Source: an uncultured Clostridia bacterium (lineage in GTDB: Bacteria > Bacillota > Clostridia > TANB77 > CAG-508). From it: a stretch of DNA of 39,172 bases. The stretch is from contig CAKOVK010000012.1 in NCBI GenBank assembly GCA_934121925.1, positions 1-39,172 of the forward strand. Direction: 5' to 3'. A model generated the notes under the pieces. That model was not told the origin of the DNA. It ran no database searches and saw only the letters and a program-made list of their open reading frames with translations. Each line of letters begins with the position of its first letter. Position 1 is the first letter of the stretch. This document shows positions 8,313 through 16,379 of the stretch, in pieces. The translations under genes were made by a program, and so were the position numbers.

Positions 8313-8348
8313 TTGAAAAAATTAAAATTGGATCTCGTAGTAATCTAA
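8313..8348 (+). CDS. Possible leader peptide before rsgA
   Basis: An 11-codon frame (MKKLKLDLVVI) starts with TTG 5 bases after a full AAGGAGG site and ends 26 bases before rsgA. The strong site with such a short frame suggests either a leader peptide or the remains of a deleted gene. The evidence is only the binding site. Confidence 0.2.
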   Translation: MKKLKLDLVVI

Positions 8349-8374
8349 AAGAAAGATTATTAGGAGGTAAAAAA

Positions 8375-9430
8375 ATGAATATAGAAGATTATGGATTTAA
8401 AAAAGAAAATTATATAATAAATGGAGCGGGAATACCTGCACGAATAATAACAACATATAGGGACAGGTACGAAATTGTTTGTAATAAAGGAAAGACATTC
8501 GCTAGACTAAAAAAAGGAAGCTATTATGATAATCCAAACTCAATATATCCTACAATAGGAGATTTTGTTTTGATAGAATGGAATGACTTAGGTAATAGCT
8601 TGATTTTAGAAACACTAAAAAGAGAAAGCTCATTTTCAAGAGCTTCTGCTTCCGCAGATAGAAATCATGAATTACACAAACAGCATGAACAGCTAGTTGC
8701 AGCAAATTTTGACTATGTATTTATAATGCAATCCTTAAATGATAATTTTAATATAAGAAGAATAGAAAGATACTTAAGCTTAGCATGGAATTCTGGCGCA
8801 ATACCAGTTATAATACTTACAAAATGTGATTTGGTAGAAAATTATAAAGAATATATTTCAGAAGTAGAAAATGTTGCAATTGGAGTAGACGTAAATGCTA
8901 TAAGTTGCAAAACAAAAGAGGGGCTGGAAGATTTAAACAAATATTTTAAAAAAGGAAAAACACTTGTATTTTTAGGTTCATCTGGAGTAGGAAAATCAAC
9001 TTTGGTAAATGAACTTATGGGAAAAGAAGTAATGAAAACAGGCGAAATAAGAGAAGAGGATTCAAGAGGAAGACATACTACAACAAACAGAGAATTACTA
9101 ATGTTACCAAATGGAACAATGATAATTGATACACCAGGAATGAGAGAACTTGGAATGTGGAATTGTGAAGAAGGACTTGATAAAACTTTTAAAGATGTAG
9201 AACAATTTTTGGGTACTTGTAAATTTTCAGACTGTACACATACAAATGAGCCAGGTTGCAGAATATTAGAAGCAATAGAAAATGGAGAATTATCTCAAGA
9301 AAGATATAATTCTTATTTGAAGTTAAAAAATGAAGCAAAATATAATAGTGACAGCGAAGCGTATTTAAAAGAAAAAAGAGATAAATTTAAGGAAATATCA
9401 AAAATAAATAAAAAAAGTAATAGGAGGTAA
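8375..9430 (+). CDS. rsgA: Ribosome small-subunit-dependent GTPase RsgA
   Basis: This 351-residue circularly permuted GTPase assists late maturation of the 30S subunit. An OB-fold occupies about residues 1-100. The permuted G motifs follow in family order: TKCD (G4), SCKT (G5), GSSGVGKST (G1, about 201-209), then DTPGMRELG (G3, about 252). The C-terminal zinc site is C...CTHTNEPGC near 283-297, followed by a basic tail. AGGAGG precedes the ATG. The next gene starts 7 bases after the stop, so the two are probably cotranscribed. Confidence 0.95.
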   Translation: MNIEDYGFKKENYIINGAGIPARIITTYRDRYEIVCNKGKTFARLKKGSYYDNPNSIYPTIGDFVLIEWNDLGNSLILETLKRESSFSRASASADRNHELHKQHEQLVAANFDYVFIMQSLNDNFNIRRIERYLSLAWNSGAIPVIILTKCDLVENYKEYISEVENVAIGVDVNAISCKTKEGLEDLNKYFKKGKTLVFLGSSGVGKSTLVNELMGKEVMKTGEIREEDSRGRHTTTNRELLMLPNGTMIIDTPGMRELGMWNCEEGLDKTFKDVEQFLGTCKFSDCTHTNEPGCRILEAIENGELSQERYNSYLKLKNEAKYNSDSEAYLKEKRDKFKEISKINKKSNRR

Positions 9431-9436
9431 AATAGA

Positions 9437-9949
9437 ATGGATGATTTTAAAGAAAATATTAGAGCTAAAATAGATACAAATAAGGCGGTGGAATCATCAA
9501 AAGAAAAGTTAAACCAAAGGGTTTTAGAATTAATAGAATTCATAAAAGCTGAAACAAAAAGGATAGATTCAAAATTAGATCCTGTAGATGTATTTGTGAA
9601 TGGAAATTGCGGTAATTTAGCAACTATGCTATCTGAAAAGTTCCCTAACTTAGCAAAGCCATATATTATTTATTATGAAAAATATCCATATCATGTTGTT
9701 ACAAAAATAGGAGAGAAATTTTATGATATAACAGGAGAAACTGATATAAAAAAATACAATAAATATTTAAATGAACATAATAGAAGTCCGTTTAAAGAAA
9801 AATTTGAAATGAAAGAAGCTAGCTATTATGATGTAAGAAGACAAAGTGATAAATATAGGTATAATGAAGATTATGAACAGTCAGAAATTGAAGCTCAAAT
9901 GGATAAATTATATGAAGCAATAAAAAATATTAGTGTTCAAGAAAAATAA
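9437..9949 (+). CDS. Uncharacterised protein with a possible Cys-His-Asp triad
   Basis: This is a 170-residue soluble protein that I do not recognise as a named family. Residues 1-45 are helical and charged. Then come VNGNCGNLATML (Cys58), YPYHVVTKIGEKFYDITGE (His86, Asp97), and a charged C-terminus. A Cys at a helix start, a His opening a strand (HVV) and an Asp in the next strand (YDITG) is the order seen in papain-like and transglutaminase-like folds. A peptidase, amidase or acyltransferase is therefore possible, but this is inference from spacing only. It follows rsgA by 7 bases (AGGAGG inside the end of rsgA) and is followed by a terminator. Confidence 0.7.
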   Translation: MDDFKENIRAKIDTNKAVESSKEKLNQRVLELIEFIKAETKRIDSKLDPVDVFVNGNCGNLATMLSEKFPNLAKPYIIYYEKYPYHVVTKIGEKFYDITGETDIKKYNKYLNEHNRSPFKEKFEMKEASYYDVRRQSDKYRYNEDYEQSEIEAQMDKLYEAIKNISVQEK

Positions 9950-9976
9950 AATAGCGCCTAAGAGAGCTATTTTATT
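9947..9976 (+). terminator. Terminator after the rsgA operon
   Basis: TAAAATAGC pairs with GCTATTTTA around a 10-base loop, directly at the stop codon of the upstream gene. Confidence 0.6.
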
Positions 9977-10029
9977 AGCATATCAGTTATAGTTTTGACT
10001 ACAATATCAATCATTTTTTCGTAATCTAA

Positions 10030-10585
10030 TTTTTTATGTTTATGATATAATATTTGTTTTTATATTTTGGTTTGCAATAAGTAACATTTGTAAAAAAAAA
10101 AGAACACAAATAGAAACATTAAAAGCATTAGGAATAAAAAGAAGAAAAATAACAAGATTATATGTAAATTATGGTTTTATAATAAGCTTAGTAGCAAGCG
10201 CATTAGGACTTTTAGTAAAAAATTTTATGAAAGTTTAGGACTAGATTATAAACCAGATTCTTTATATAAAAATGAGGATTTAAGATTTGCTACACTAAAA
10301 GTTTTAGGATTTAAAAATAAACAAATAAAGAAAATATTTGTAAAACAAAATTTATGGTTTTCAATTATTGGAATTATTGCAGGTTTACCATTAGGATATT
10401 TTATGATAGTATATATATTTGAAAAAGCTTTAGGAGAAAACTATGATTTTATAGCATAAGTAAATGCATTATCATACTTGTATGCTACTATTGGAAGTTT
10501 AATAGTTGCAATCTTTGTAAATAAAGTTTTAGCAAGAAAAGTAAAAACAATAGATATGGTTTCAAATCTAAAAGGAAACGAATAA
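10030..10585 (+). pseudogene. Decayed FtsX/MacB-type ABC permease
   Basis: Pieces of an FtsX-like permease C-terminal domain lie in sequence. The first reads IFVFIFWFAISNICKKKRTQ and continues IETLKALGIKRRKIT, ending in a TAG at 10236-10238. The second, in another frame, reads LRFATLKVLGFKNKQIKK then IIAGLPLGYFM. An internal TAA near 10457 interrupts it, after which VNALSYLYATIGSLIVAIFV and TIDMVSNLKGNE run to the natural stop. The two KALG-like segments suggest parts of both FtsX domains joined by a deletion. The damage is varied (stop, deletion, missing 5' end) and involves no CGG. Confidence 0.75.
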
Positions 10586-10639
10586 AAGAAAATTTGTAGG
10601 GAGGCTACTTTTGGTGCTCTACAAGAAAGAGAGGACTAT

Positions 10640-11416
10640 ATGGATTTAGTAATCGGATTAGCAATACCATTTTTAGGAACAACTTTAGGAGCTGCAATGG
10701 TATTTTTAATGAAAAACAAAATGAATTCTAAAGTAGAAAAACTATTATTAGGATTTGCTTCTGGTGTAATGATTGCGGCTTCTGTATGGTCTTTACTTAT
10801 TCCATCAATAGATATGGCAGAAGGACAAGGAAAAGTAGCATGGATTCCTGCAGCAATAGGTTTTATACTAGGAATTGTATTCTTACTTGTATTAGATAGT
10901 GTAATACCACATTTGCATTTAAATAACGAAAAACCAGAAGGAATAAAAGCAAAATTAAAGAAAACAACAATGATGGTGTTTGCAGTTACACTTCATAATA
11001 TACCAGAAGGAATGGCTGTTGGAGTTACTTTTGCAGGTGCTCTTATAGGAAATGCAGGAATAACAATGGCAGGTGCTTTTGCTTTAGCCATAGGAATAGC
11101 AATACAAAACTTTCCAGAAGGAGCTATTATATCAATGCCATTAAAAAGTGAAGGAATGTCAAAACCAAAAGCCTTTTTATATGGAACTCTTTCTGGAATT
11201 GTAGAGCCAATAGGTGCCATTATTACAATATTGCTTACAAATGCTATAGTTCCAATACTTCCATATCTATTATCATTTGCAGCAGGTGCAATGATATATG
11301 TGGTTGTAGAAGAACTAATACCAGAATTTCAATCAGGAGAACATTCAAATATTGGAACAATAGGAGTTGCAATAGGATTTGTAATTATGATGATTTTGGA
11401 TGTAGCATTAGGATAA
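10640..11416 (+). CDS. ZIP-family divalent metal transporter
   Basis: This 258-residue membrane protein has eight predicted helices. The metal-binding signatures are HNIPEGMAVG in helix 4 and QNFPEGAIISMPL in helix 5, with VEELIPE in a later helix. The loop before helix 4 holds HLHLNNEKPEG, a short histidine cluster. The family moves zinc and related divalent metals into the cytoplasm; it is closest in layout to the ZupT/GufA branch. GAGAGG stands 7 bases before the ATG. It is a single-gene unit after the decayed permease; no metal-regulator site is evident. Confidence 0.92.
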   Translation: MDLVIGLAIPFLGTTLGAAMVFLMKNKMNSKVEKLLLGFASGVMIAASVWSLLIPSIDMAEGQGKVAWIPAAIGFILGIVFLLVLDSVIPHLHLNNEKPEGIKAKLKKTTMMVFAVTLHNIPEGMAVGVTFAGALIGNAGITMAGAFALAIGIAIQNFPEGAIISMPLKSEGMSKPKAFLYGTLSGIVEPIGAIITILLTNAIVPILPYLLSFAAGAMIYVVVEELIPEFQSGEHSNIGTIGVAIGFVIMMILDVALG

Positions 11417-11553
11417 TATAAATACAAAAATGTTTAAAATTAAGGCAGAACAAATGAAGAAAGTAAGCAAGGAAAAATCGAAAATTTTTGCGTATACAAC
11501 AAGGTTAGGCTTCCTTCTTATATACTAAGAAATGAAAAATTTCCTTAAATGTA

Positions 11554-11575
11554 GGGGCAGGCCCTGTGTCTGCCC
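11554..11575. repeat. GC-rich hairpin element
   Basis: GGGCAG (11555-11560) faces CTGCCC (11570-11575), in an otherwise very AT-rich gap. It resembles the GGG...CCC hairpins at 14676, 15597 and 20472. Confidence 0.5.
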
Positions 11576-11582
11576 GAAAAAA

Positions 11583-11634
11583 TATCTAAAAAAATTCTAG
11601 GAACTGTCCTAAATATTTAAATTTGAATAATGTA
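11583..11634 (+). repeat. Short dispersed repeat, copy B
   Basis: AAAATTCTAGGAACTGT plus an AT-rich tail matches 843-890 with a few differences. Confidence 0.35.
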
Positions 11635-11645
11635 GAATAAATGTA

Positions 11646-11666
11646 GGGGCGTATTGCATACGCCCC
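11646..11666. repeat. Perfect 9-bp hairpin
   Basis: GGGGCGTAT-tgc-ATACGCCCC is a perfect palindrome with a 3-base loop and no T run, so it is a small palindromic element rather than a terminator. Confidence 0.55.
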
Positions 11667-11869
11667 AAAAATATAAGGGAAAGAATAAATAGTTACAGCA
11701 AAAGGCAAATTTCTAAACTCAACCAATAGTTTGTATACTTTTTTTAAGAAATTTGATATTCTTATACCATGCTAATTGAGAATGTAATAAGAGAATTTTT
11801 TTTATTATATTGGCAAATATCATTGAAAGTGATATTATAAGAGCAAATAAAATGAAAGGGGATAAAACA

Positions 11870-12557
11870 ATGAAAAAAGCTGGAAATATATTATTAGGAA
11901 TAATATTAATTATTATAGGACTAATAATAGGAGGAAACGCATTGCGGAATAACTCACATAGACATATTTTTTGATGGATGGTGGACATTATTTATAATAA
12001 TACCATGCTTTATAGGTCTATTTAAAGATGATGAAAAAACAGGAAGCATAATAGGAATATTAGTAGGAGTAGCTTTATTATTAGCTTGCCAAGATGTAAT
12101 AGACTTTGATTTGATTTGGAAACTGGCACTACCAGTAATTCTAGTAATAATAGGAATATCACTTGTTTTTAAAGACATATTTAACAGCAAATTAAACGGA
12201 AAGATAAAAGAGCTAAATAAAAATAATGAAAAAAACAATGGAGGATGTGCAATTTTTTCAGGGCAAGACTTAAATTTCGAGGGAGAGAAATTTAAAGGAA
12301 CAAGTTTAACTGCAATATTTGGAGGAATTAAATGCGATTTAAGAAAAGCTATAATAGAAGATGATATTGTAATAAACACAACTAGTATTTTTGGTGGAGT
12401 AGAAATATTTGTACCAGATGATGTTAAAGTAAAAGTAAAGTCAACTTCTATATTTGGAGGAGTAGATGACAAAAAGGAAAACAAAATAGAAAAAGAAGAG
12501 TTCCATACAATATACATAAATGCAATATGTGTTTTTGGAGGTGCAGATATTAGATGA
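11870..12557 (+). CDS. LiaF-like membrane protein, read through a CGG +1 frameshift
   Basis: The joined frame gives 228 residues. The N-terminal part carries several transmembrane helices (ILLGIILIIIGLII, TLFIIIPCFIGLF, IIGILVGVALLLA, ALPVILVIIGISLVF). The C-terminal LiaF-like beta domain has repeated FGG motifs (IFGGIKCDLR, TSIFGGVEIFVP, STSIFGGVDD, CVFGGADIR). The frame from the ATG is open for 25 codons to CGG (11945-11947) and stops 9 codons later. Reading GGA at 11946 as glycine joins NAL-G-ITHID to the rest. LiaF proteins sense or damp cell-envelope stress responses. The last four bases overlap the ABC ATPase gene (ATGA), so it is the first gene of a three-gene envelope-stress or export operon. 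The start follows a GGGGA site. Confidence 0.82.
11945..11948 (+). other. CGG-A +1 recoding site in the liaF-like gene
   Basis: Context is GCA TTG CGG AAT AAC (zero frame) against GCA TTG c GGA ATA ACT (+1). Zero frame ends at TGA 11972-11974; the +1 frame runs 203 codons. Confidence 0.8.
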
Positions 12558-13450
12558 GTACAGGACTAATCTTAGAAAATGTTTCTAAAACATTTGTTGG
12601 AAAAAAAGCGGTTGATGGTATTTCATTTGCATTAGATAAACCAGGAGTTTTTGGACTTTTAGGAACTAACGGAGCAGGAAAAACCACAACAATAAGAATG
12701 CTACTTGGAATAATAAAAAAAGATAATGGAGAAATAACATGGAATGGAAAAAAAGTTGATAGGAAATCAGTTAACTTTGGATACCTTCCAGAGGAAAGAG
12801 GGGTATATCCTAAAGTAAAAATATATGATCAACTAATGTATTTTGCAGAATTAAAAGGAATGAAAAAACAAGAAGCAGATACTGCAATAGGTACTTGGGC
12901 AAAGAAATTAAAAGTAGAAGAATATATGCAAATGCCAGCAGAAAAATTATCAAAAGGAAATCAACAAAAAATTCAATTTATGACTGCTGTAATACATAAT
13001 CCAGAGTTAGTTGTTCTAGATGAACCATTTAGTGGATTAGATCCAGTAAATACAGATTTATTGAAAAATATAATAATCGATTTAGTAAAAGAAGGAAAAT
13101 ATGTAATAATGTCTGCACATCAAATGTCAACAATAGAAGAATTCTGTAGCGACATTTTAATTTTAAATAAAGGAAAAACTGTATTACAAGGAAATTTAAG
13201 AGAAATAAAAGATCAATATCCGGCAAATAGAGTTCAAATAGAATCAAATGAGTCTATAGTAGAAAACATTGCAAAATTAGGACTTGAAATAGAAAACGAA
13301 AAAAATAATGAATATACTGTAAAAATTGATAATGAAGAACAAGCACATAACCTTTTAAATGAATTGGTAAAAGATAAAAAAACAATTAATAAATTTGAAA
13401 TAACAAAACCAACATTAAATGATATTTTTATAGAAAAGGTAGGTGAGTAG
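12554..13450 (+). CDS. ABC exporter ATP-binding protein (NatA-like)
   Basis: This 298-residue ATPase has Walker A GTNGAGKTTT (about 37-46), a Q-loop region in GYLPEERGVYPKV, signature LSKGNQQKIQ, Walker B LVVLDEPFSGLDP, and an H-loop in MSAHQMSTIEE. A C-terminal extension of about 80 residues is typical of NatA/YhaQ-type ATPases. It overlaps the liaF-like gene by 4 bases and its own end reaches the start region of the permease. The trio suggests export linked to envelope stress, such as antibiotic or sodium extrusion; the substrate is unknown. Confidence 0.92.
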   Translation: MSTGLILENVSKTFVGKKAVDGISFALDKPGVFGLLGTNGAGKTTTIRMLLGIIKKDNGEITWNGKKVDRKSVNFGYLPEERGVYPKVKIYDQLMYFAELKGMKKQEADTAIGTWAKKLKVEEYMQMPAEKLSKGNQQKIQFMTAVIHNPELVVLDEPFSGLDPVNTDLLKNIIIDLVKEGKYVIMSAHQMSTIEEFCSDILILNKGKTVLQGNLREIKDQYPANRVQIESNESIVENIAKLGLEIENEKNNEYTVKIDNEEQAHNLLNELVKDKKTINKFEITKPTLNDIFIEKVGE

Positions 13451-13451
13451 T

Positions 13452-14675
13452 ATGAAGGATTTATTTACAGTAATGAAATTTACAATGAAAGATATGGTAA
13501 AAAGAAAATCTTTCATAATCTCAACTATAATATTTTTAGTAATGATAGTTGTAGGATTTAACGTTCCGAAAATACTAAAAGCAATTAAAGGAGAAGACAC
13601 AGTAGATAAGCTACTTATAGTTGATGAAAGCAATGTTTTTGAAGGGGCCTTAGAAAGTTTAAAAAGTTTAGATACAGGCTATGAAATAGAAATAGCAAAT
13701 TTAAAATATGATGAAGTAAAAGAAAAGATACAAAATGAAGAAATAGAATCAGCAATATTTGTTGAAAAACAAGAAGAAAATATAAAAATTAAATATATTA
13801 TAAAAGCTGCAACAATGATGGAAGAAGTGCCAGAAGATATAATTACTACAATAAATACCTTATATACAAATATACAAATAAGCAAATTAGGATTAACAGA
13901 GGAACAATTAAAATCAATCACACCAAATTTTGAATTTTCATTGGAACAAACAGATGAAAAGGCAAATGGAAATGTGTTCGCAATGATGCTACTTTCAATA
14001 GTACTATTCTATGCTATATACTTCTGTGCATATCAAGTATCAAGTTCTATTACAACAGAAAAAACATCAAAAATTATAGAAACACTTGTAACATCAACAT
14101 CACCAAAAACTATTGTACTAGGAAAAACGATAGGAATAGGCATAGTGGGATTGTTACAAATGATTCTACTAGTTGGAACCGCGTTAATTAGTGCAAAAGC
14201 ATTTTTAGAGCCAGGAATGATAGAACAAGTGCTAGATATGTCAGCAATAACACCATACTTAGGAATAGTTACAATCATATATTTCATACTAGGATATTTT
14301 GCATATGCATTACTATATGCATTAACAGGTTCAACAGTAAGCAAACCAGAAGACATACAATCAGCAAATGGACCAGTTGCAATGCTTGCAGTAATAGGAT
14401 TTTATTTATCATACTTTACAATGATGAATCCTACTAGTGAAATGAACATATTTGCATCATTATTCCCGATATCATCACCATTTTGTATGCCATTTAGAAT
14501 AATGATGGGACTTGCAAAACCAACAGATGTATTAATATCAATAGCAATATTAGTTGTAACAATACTAGTAATAGCAAAAGTAACAATAAAAATATACTCA
14601 AATGCAATATTAAATTATGGAACGAAAATGAGTTTAAAAGACATAGTCAAAGTGTATAGAGATAAAAATAATTAG
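13452..14675 (+). CDS. ABC-2 type permease (NatB/YhaP-like)
   Basis: This 407-residue membrane subunit has one N-terminal helix (SFIISTIIFLVMIVVGF), then an extracellular domain of about 150 residues. Five or six C-terminal helices follow, starting at VFAMMLLSIVLFYAIYF. The layout (one helix, large outer loop, helix bundle) is that of NatB. The start MKDLFTVMKF at 13452 is preferred to the GTG at 13443 because AGGTGAG lies just upstream. It pairs with the ATPase directly before it. Confidence 0.88.
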   Translation: MKDLFTVMKFTMKDMVKRKSFIISTIIFLVMIVVGFNVPKILKAIKGEDTVDKLLIVDESNVFEGALESLKSLDTGYEIEIANLKYDEVKEKIQNEEIESAIFVEKQEENIKIKYIIKAATMMEEVPEDIITTINTLYTNIQISKLGLTEEQLKSITPNFEFSLEQTDEKANGNVFAMMLLSIVLFYAIYFCAYQVSSSITTEKTSKIIETLVTSTSPKTIVLGKTIGIGIVGLLQMILLVGTALISAKAFLEPGMIEQVLDMSAITPYLGIVTIIYFILGYFAYALLYALTGSTVSKPEDIQSANGPVAMLAVIGFYLSYFTMMNPTSEMNIFASLFPISSPFCMPFRIMMGLAKPTDVLISIAILVVTILVIAKVTIKIYSNAILNYGTKMSLKDIVKVYRDKNN

Positions 14676-14722
14676 GAGAATTGAGGGAAAAAGGGGACTG
14701 TCCCCTTTTTCCCTCAATTCTC
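14676..14722. repeat. Perfect 22-bp hairpin at the end of the ABC operon
   Basis: GAGAATTGAGGGAAAAAGGGG (plus A) is followed by CTG and its exact reverse complement. It starts at the last base of the permease stop region and probably also ends transcription. The central GGGGACTGTCCCC is shared in kind with elements at 15597 and 20472. Confidence 0.8.
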
Positions 14723-14747
14723 ACCTCACACTTCGTGAAATTTTAAT

Positions 14748-15404
14748 TTATCTACTTAAAGCTGTATATGGCAAACTCGTAATTTGAAATGTAGGAATTC
14801 CACTAGAATAAGGAGCTATATCATACTGTTGAAAATAAATGTTTACATATTTCTCATCTAAATAAAAACTATTTAAATCAATGCTATTTAAAACTAAACT
14901 ACAATAATTATCAAAATAATAGTTAGTTCCATTTGTAATTTGTTCTTCTATTTGATTATTTATATCCCTTAAAATGTACAAAACATAATCACAATTACCA
15001 TCAAATAATTCATTTAAAGTTATTTGATTTCCAGTTTGAATGTTCCAGTTTTGAGATGTACGAGTAGTGATCCCGTGTGCACCACCAGAAAATATATATT
15101 CATCTGAATATAAGCTTACATATGGATTTTTATTAAGAGTTATAGCAAAATTAGAAACTATTTCATATATCATTATTGGATAACCATTACTCATATTAAA
15201 GTCATACAATTCTTTAGCTTCTTTGAATAAATTTTTTTCAACATACTGTTTTAATTTAATAGCTTTTATAAAATTAAACCTATTAAATCTATGTACACCA
15301 ACACTATTTCCAATAATTTTTGGAAATTCAATTTTGTATTTAAGCACAACGGTATTTTTGTAATAAAGTTCTTTTTCAAAAGTATTAGTTACAATTCTAT
15401 ACAT
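14748..15404 (-). CDS. DUF3298-domain protein
   Basis: This is a 218-residue protein. The C-terminal half is the DUF3298 (RsiV-type) domain: SGGAHGITTRTSQNWNIQTG, LNELF, then FYLDEKYVNIYFQQYDIAPY and SSGIPTFQI. The N-terminal half contains a DUF4163-like strand-rich segment (VVLKYKIEFPKI). RsiV senses lysozyme outside the cell, but this protein has no signal peptide or membrane helix, so it should be cytoplasmic as called, and its role is unknown. Start ATG 15404 has TAGGTG upstream; GTG 15413 is the alternative. It is transcribed against the neighbouring genes and ends close to the 14676 hairpin. Confidence 0.8.
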   Translation of the reverse strand: MYRIVTNTFEKELYYKNTVVLKYKIEFPKIIGNSVGVHRFNRFNFIKAIKLKQYVEKNLFKEAKELYDFNMSNGYPIMIYEIVSNFAITLNKNPYVSLYSDEYIFSGGAHGITTRTSQNWNIQTGNQITLNELFDGNCDYVLYILRDINNQIEEQITNGTNYYFDNYCSLVLNSIDLNSFYLDEKYVNIYFQQYDIAPYSSGIPTFQITSLPYTALSR

Positions 15405-15489
15405 AATTATCACCTAAAACATAATATGCAAAAAAATAAAAAAAGTTATAGATATTTTGAAAGAAATGATATATTATATAAACATATAT

Positions 15490-15582
15490 GGAGTGATATC
15501 GAAGTGGTCATAACGAGGCTGTCTCGAAAACAGTTAGTCAGCGAAAACTGGCCCGTGGGTTCGAATCCCACTCACTCCGCCA
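15490..15582 (+). tRNA. tRNA-Ser (anticodon CGA)
   Basis: The acceptor strands are GGAGTGA and TCACTCC, with discriminator G and encoded CCA. The anticodon loop CTCGAAA carries CGA, which reads UCG. The long variable arm TAGTCAGCGAAAACTGGCCC is class II, as in serine tRNAs. The T-arm is GGGTTCGAATCCC. The total is 93 bases. This shows the genome keeps a tRNA for at least one G-ending codon, which makes the apparent lack of CGG decoding more pointed. Confidence 0.95.
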
Positions 15583-15596
15583 ACAAAAAATAAAAG

Positions 15597-15666
15597 AAGG
15601 AACTAATGGGACAGACTCCCTTTTGCTTAATTTGAAACAAAAGGGGTCTGTCCCCATTAGTTCCTT
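15597..15666. repeat. Long hairpin after tRNA-Ser
   Basis: AAGGAACTAATGGGACAGAC and following CCCTTTTG pair with CAAAAGGGGTCTGTCCCC and ATTAGTTCCTT, about 28 base pairs with minor bulges and a 14-base AT-rich loop. There is no clear T tract. Its GGGACAGA/TCTGTCCC core links it to the hairpins at 14676 and 20472. Confidence 0.75.
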
Positions 15667-15831
15667 TCTGTTTTTAAAAATTAATAAAAACTTCTATTGA
15701 AATAATCAAACTAAAGTATTATAATAAAAGACCTGTGTTCCAAAAAAATCAATAGGAGGGATATTTTGACAGAAAAACTAATGATAAAAAAGTAGACTTT
15801 TCTATACAAATCTATAAGGAGGGATTTTACT

Positions 15832-16059
15832 ATGAGTATAGAAGAGGCAACAGAAATATTAAATAATGCGGTAATAACAGAACCGAGCATAAAAAGTTAC
15901 ATTTATATAAGTGCTGAAGAAATTAATTCAGCAATTGAAAAACTAATTAATGAATTAGAAAATAAAGAACAAGAAATTAAAAAATTAAGAGAAGACAAAA
16001 ATAAAAATCAAAAACGAATTTACACAGGTAAACAGACATATTTATGTTATAGAGTTTAA
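15832..16059 (+). CDS. Small coiled-coil protein, possibly truncated
   Basis: This 75-residue protein follows AAGGAGGGA by 9 bases. MSIEEATEILNN and ISAEEINSAIEKLINELENK match the style of small clostridial helical proteins of unknown function, and residues about 40-65 are a charged coiled coil. The last dozen residues (YTGKQTYLCYRV) look unlike the rest, so the gene may have lost its original end. A similar AGGAGGGATATTTTG sequence with a 9-codon frame lies about 75 bases upstream, perhaps a duplicated leader. Confidence 0.5.
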   Translation: MSIEEATEILNNAVITEPSIKSYIYISAEEINSAIEKLINELENKEQEIKKLREDKNKNQKRIYTGKQTYLCYRV

Positions 16060-16078
16060 AATTGGAATGGAACACATT

Positions 16079-16136
16079 TTGATATTGTAATCCTTTAAGC
16101 TTGGCAATTTATGCCAACTTATAGGGGAAAATATCA
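16079..16136 (+). promoter_or_regulatory. Structured segment upstream of the uracil permease
   Basis: Nested stems can be drawn: GATATT (16081-16086) with AATATC, CCTTTAAG with CTTATAGG, and a perfect TTGGCA-attta-TGCCAA hairpin inside. This could be a regulatory RNA fold for uraA or the end of a small mobile element. It does not match the PyrR-binding or purine-riboswitch consensus I know. Confidence 0.3.
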
Positions 16137-16163
16137 CAATAAATAAAAAAATAATAAAAAACT

Positions 16164-16192
16164 ATTGCAAAAATTATATAATTATAGTATCA
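16164..16192 (+). promoter_or_regulatory. Possible promoter upstream of the uraA leader
   Basis: TTGCAA (16164-16169) and TATCAT (16187-16192) are separated by 17 bases, just before the small membrane ORF. The -10 box is a weaker match. Confidence 0.3.
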
Positions 16193-16212
16193 TTTTTCGC
16201 AGGGTGTAAAAA

Positions 16213-16320
16213 ATGATAAAAATATTAAGTGCTAAATTAAATAAAAACTATTCAAAAACAACTATATTTTTGATTTATTTAGCATTTTTATCTAATTTTA
16301 TAAATATTGTAATTCACTAA
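16213..16320 (+). CDS. Possible 35-residue membrane peptide
   Basis: The frame MIKILSAKLNKNYSKTTIFL continues into a hydrophobic stretch (IYLAFLSNFINIVI) and ends in TAA inside the 5' arm of a terminator. The AGGG 8 bases before ATG is a weak ribosome site. It could be a leader peptide controlling uraA, a small membrane protein, or chance. Part of the coding DNA is itself self-complementary (TGCTAAAT with ATTTAGCA). Confidence 0.25.
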   Translation: MIKILSAKLNKNYSKTTIFLIYLAFLSNFINIVIH

Positions 16321-16344
16321 AATAATAATTTTAGTGTTTTTTTT
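16315..16344 (+). terminator. Rho-independent terminator 35 bases before uraA
   Basis: CACTAAAA pairs with TTTTAGTG around a 6-base loop and is followed by eight Ts. Because it stands between a promoter-like site and the uraA start, it may act as an attenuator. Confidence 0.75.
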
Positions 16345-16379
16345 GCACTTAAAATAAAAAAATATATAGGAGGAATGAA

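Larger units (their letters stand above)
11417..11869. other. Intergenic region composed of small palindromic elements
   Basis: I see no gene in these 450 bases. They hold two GC-rich hairpins (11554-11575 and 11646-11666), a copy of the repeat at 843-890, a TTTCCTTAAATG segment related to the 17.8 kb repeat, and TCAACCAATAGTTTGTATA related to the sequence after srtB. It looks like a landing zone for small dispersed elements. Confidence 0.5.

Noticed and set aside
15291..15593. ORF of 100 codons across the start of the DUF3298 gene and tRNA-Ser
   Set aside because: It overlaps a certain tRNA and lies antisense to a recognisable protein.
16060..16379. PyrR-binding or purine riboswitch before uraA
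   Set aside because: The conserved loops of these elements are absent; only generic stems and a terminator can be drawn.
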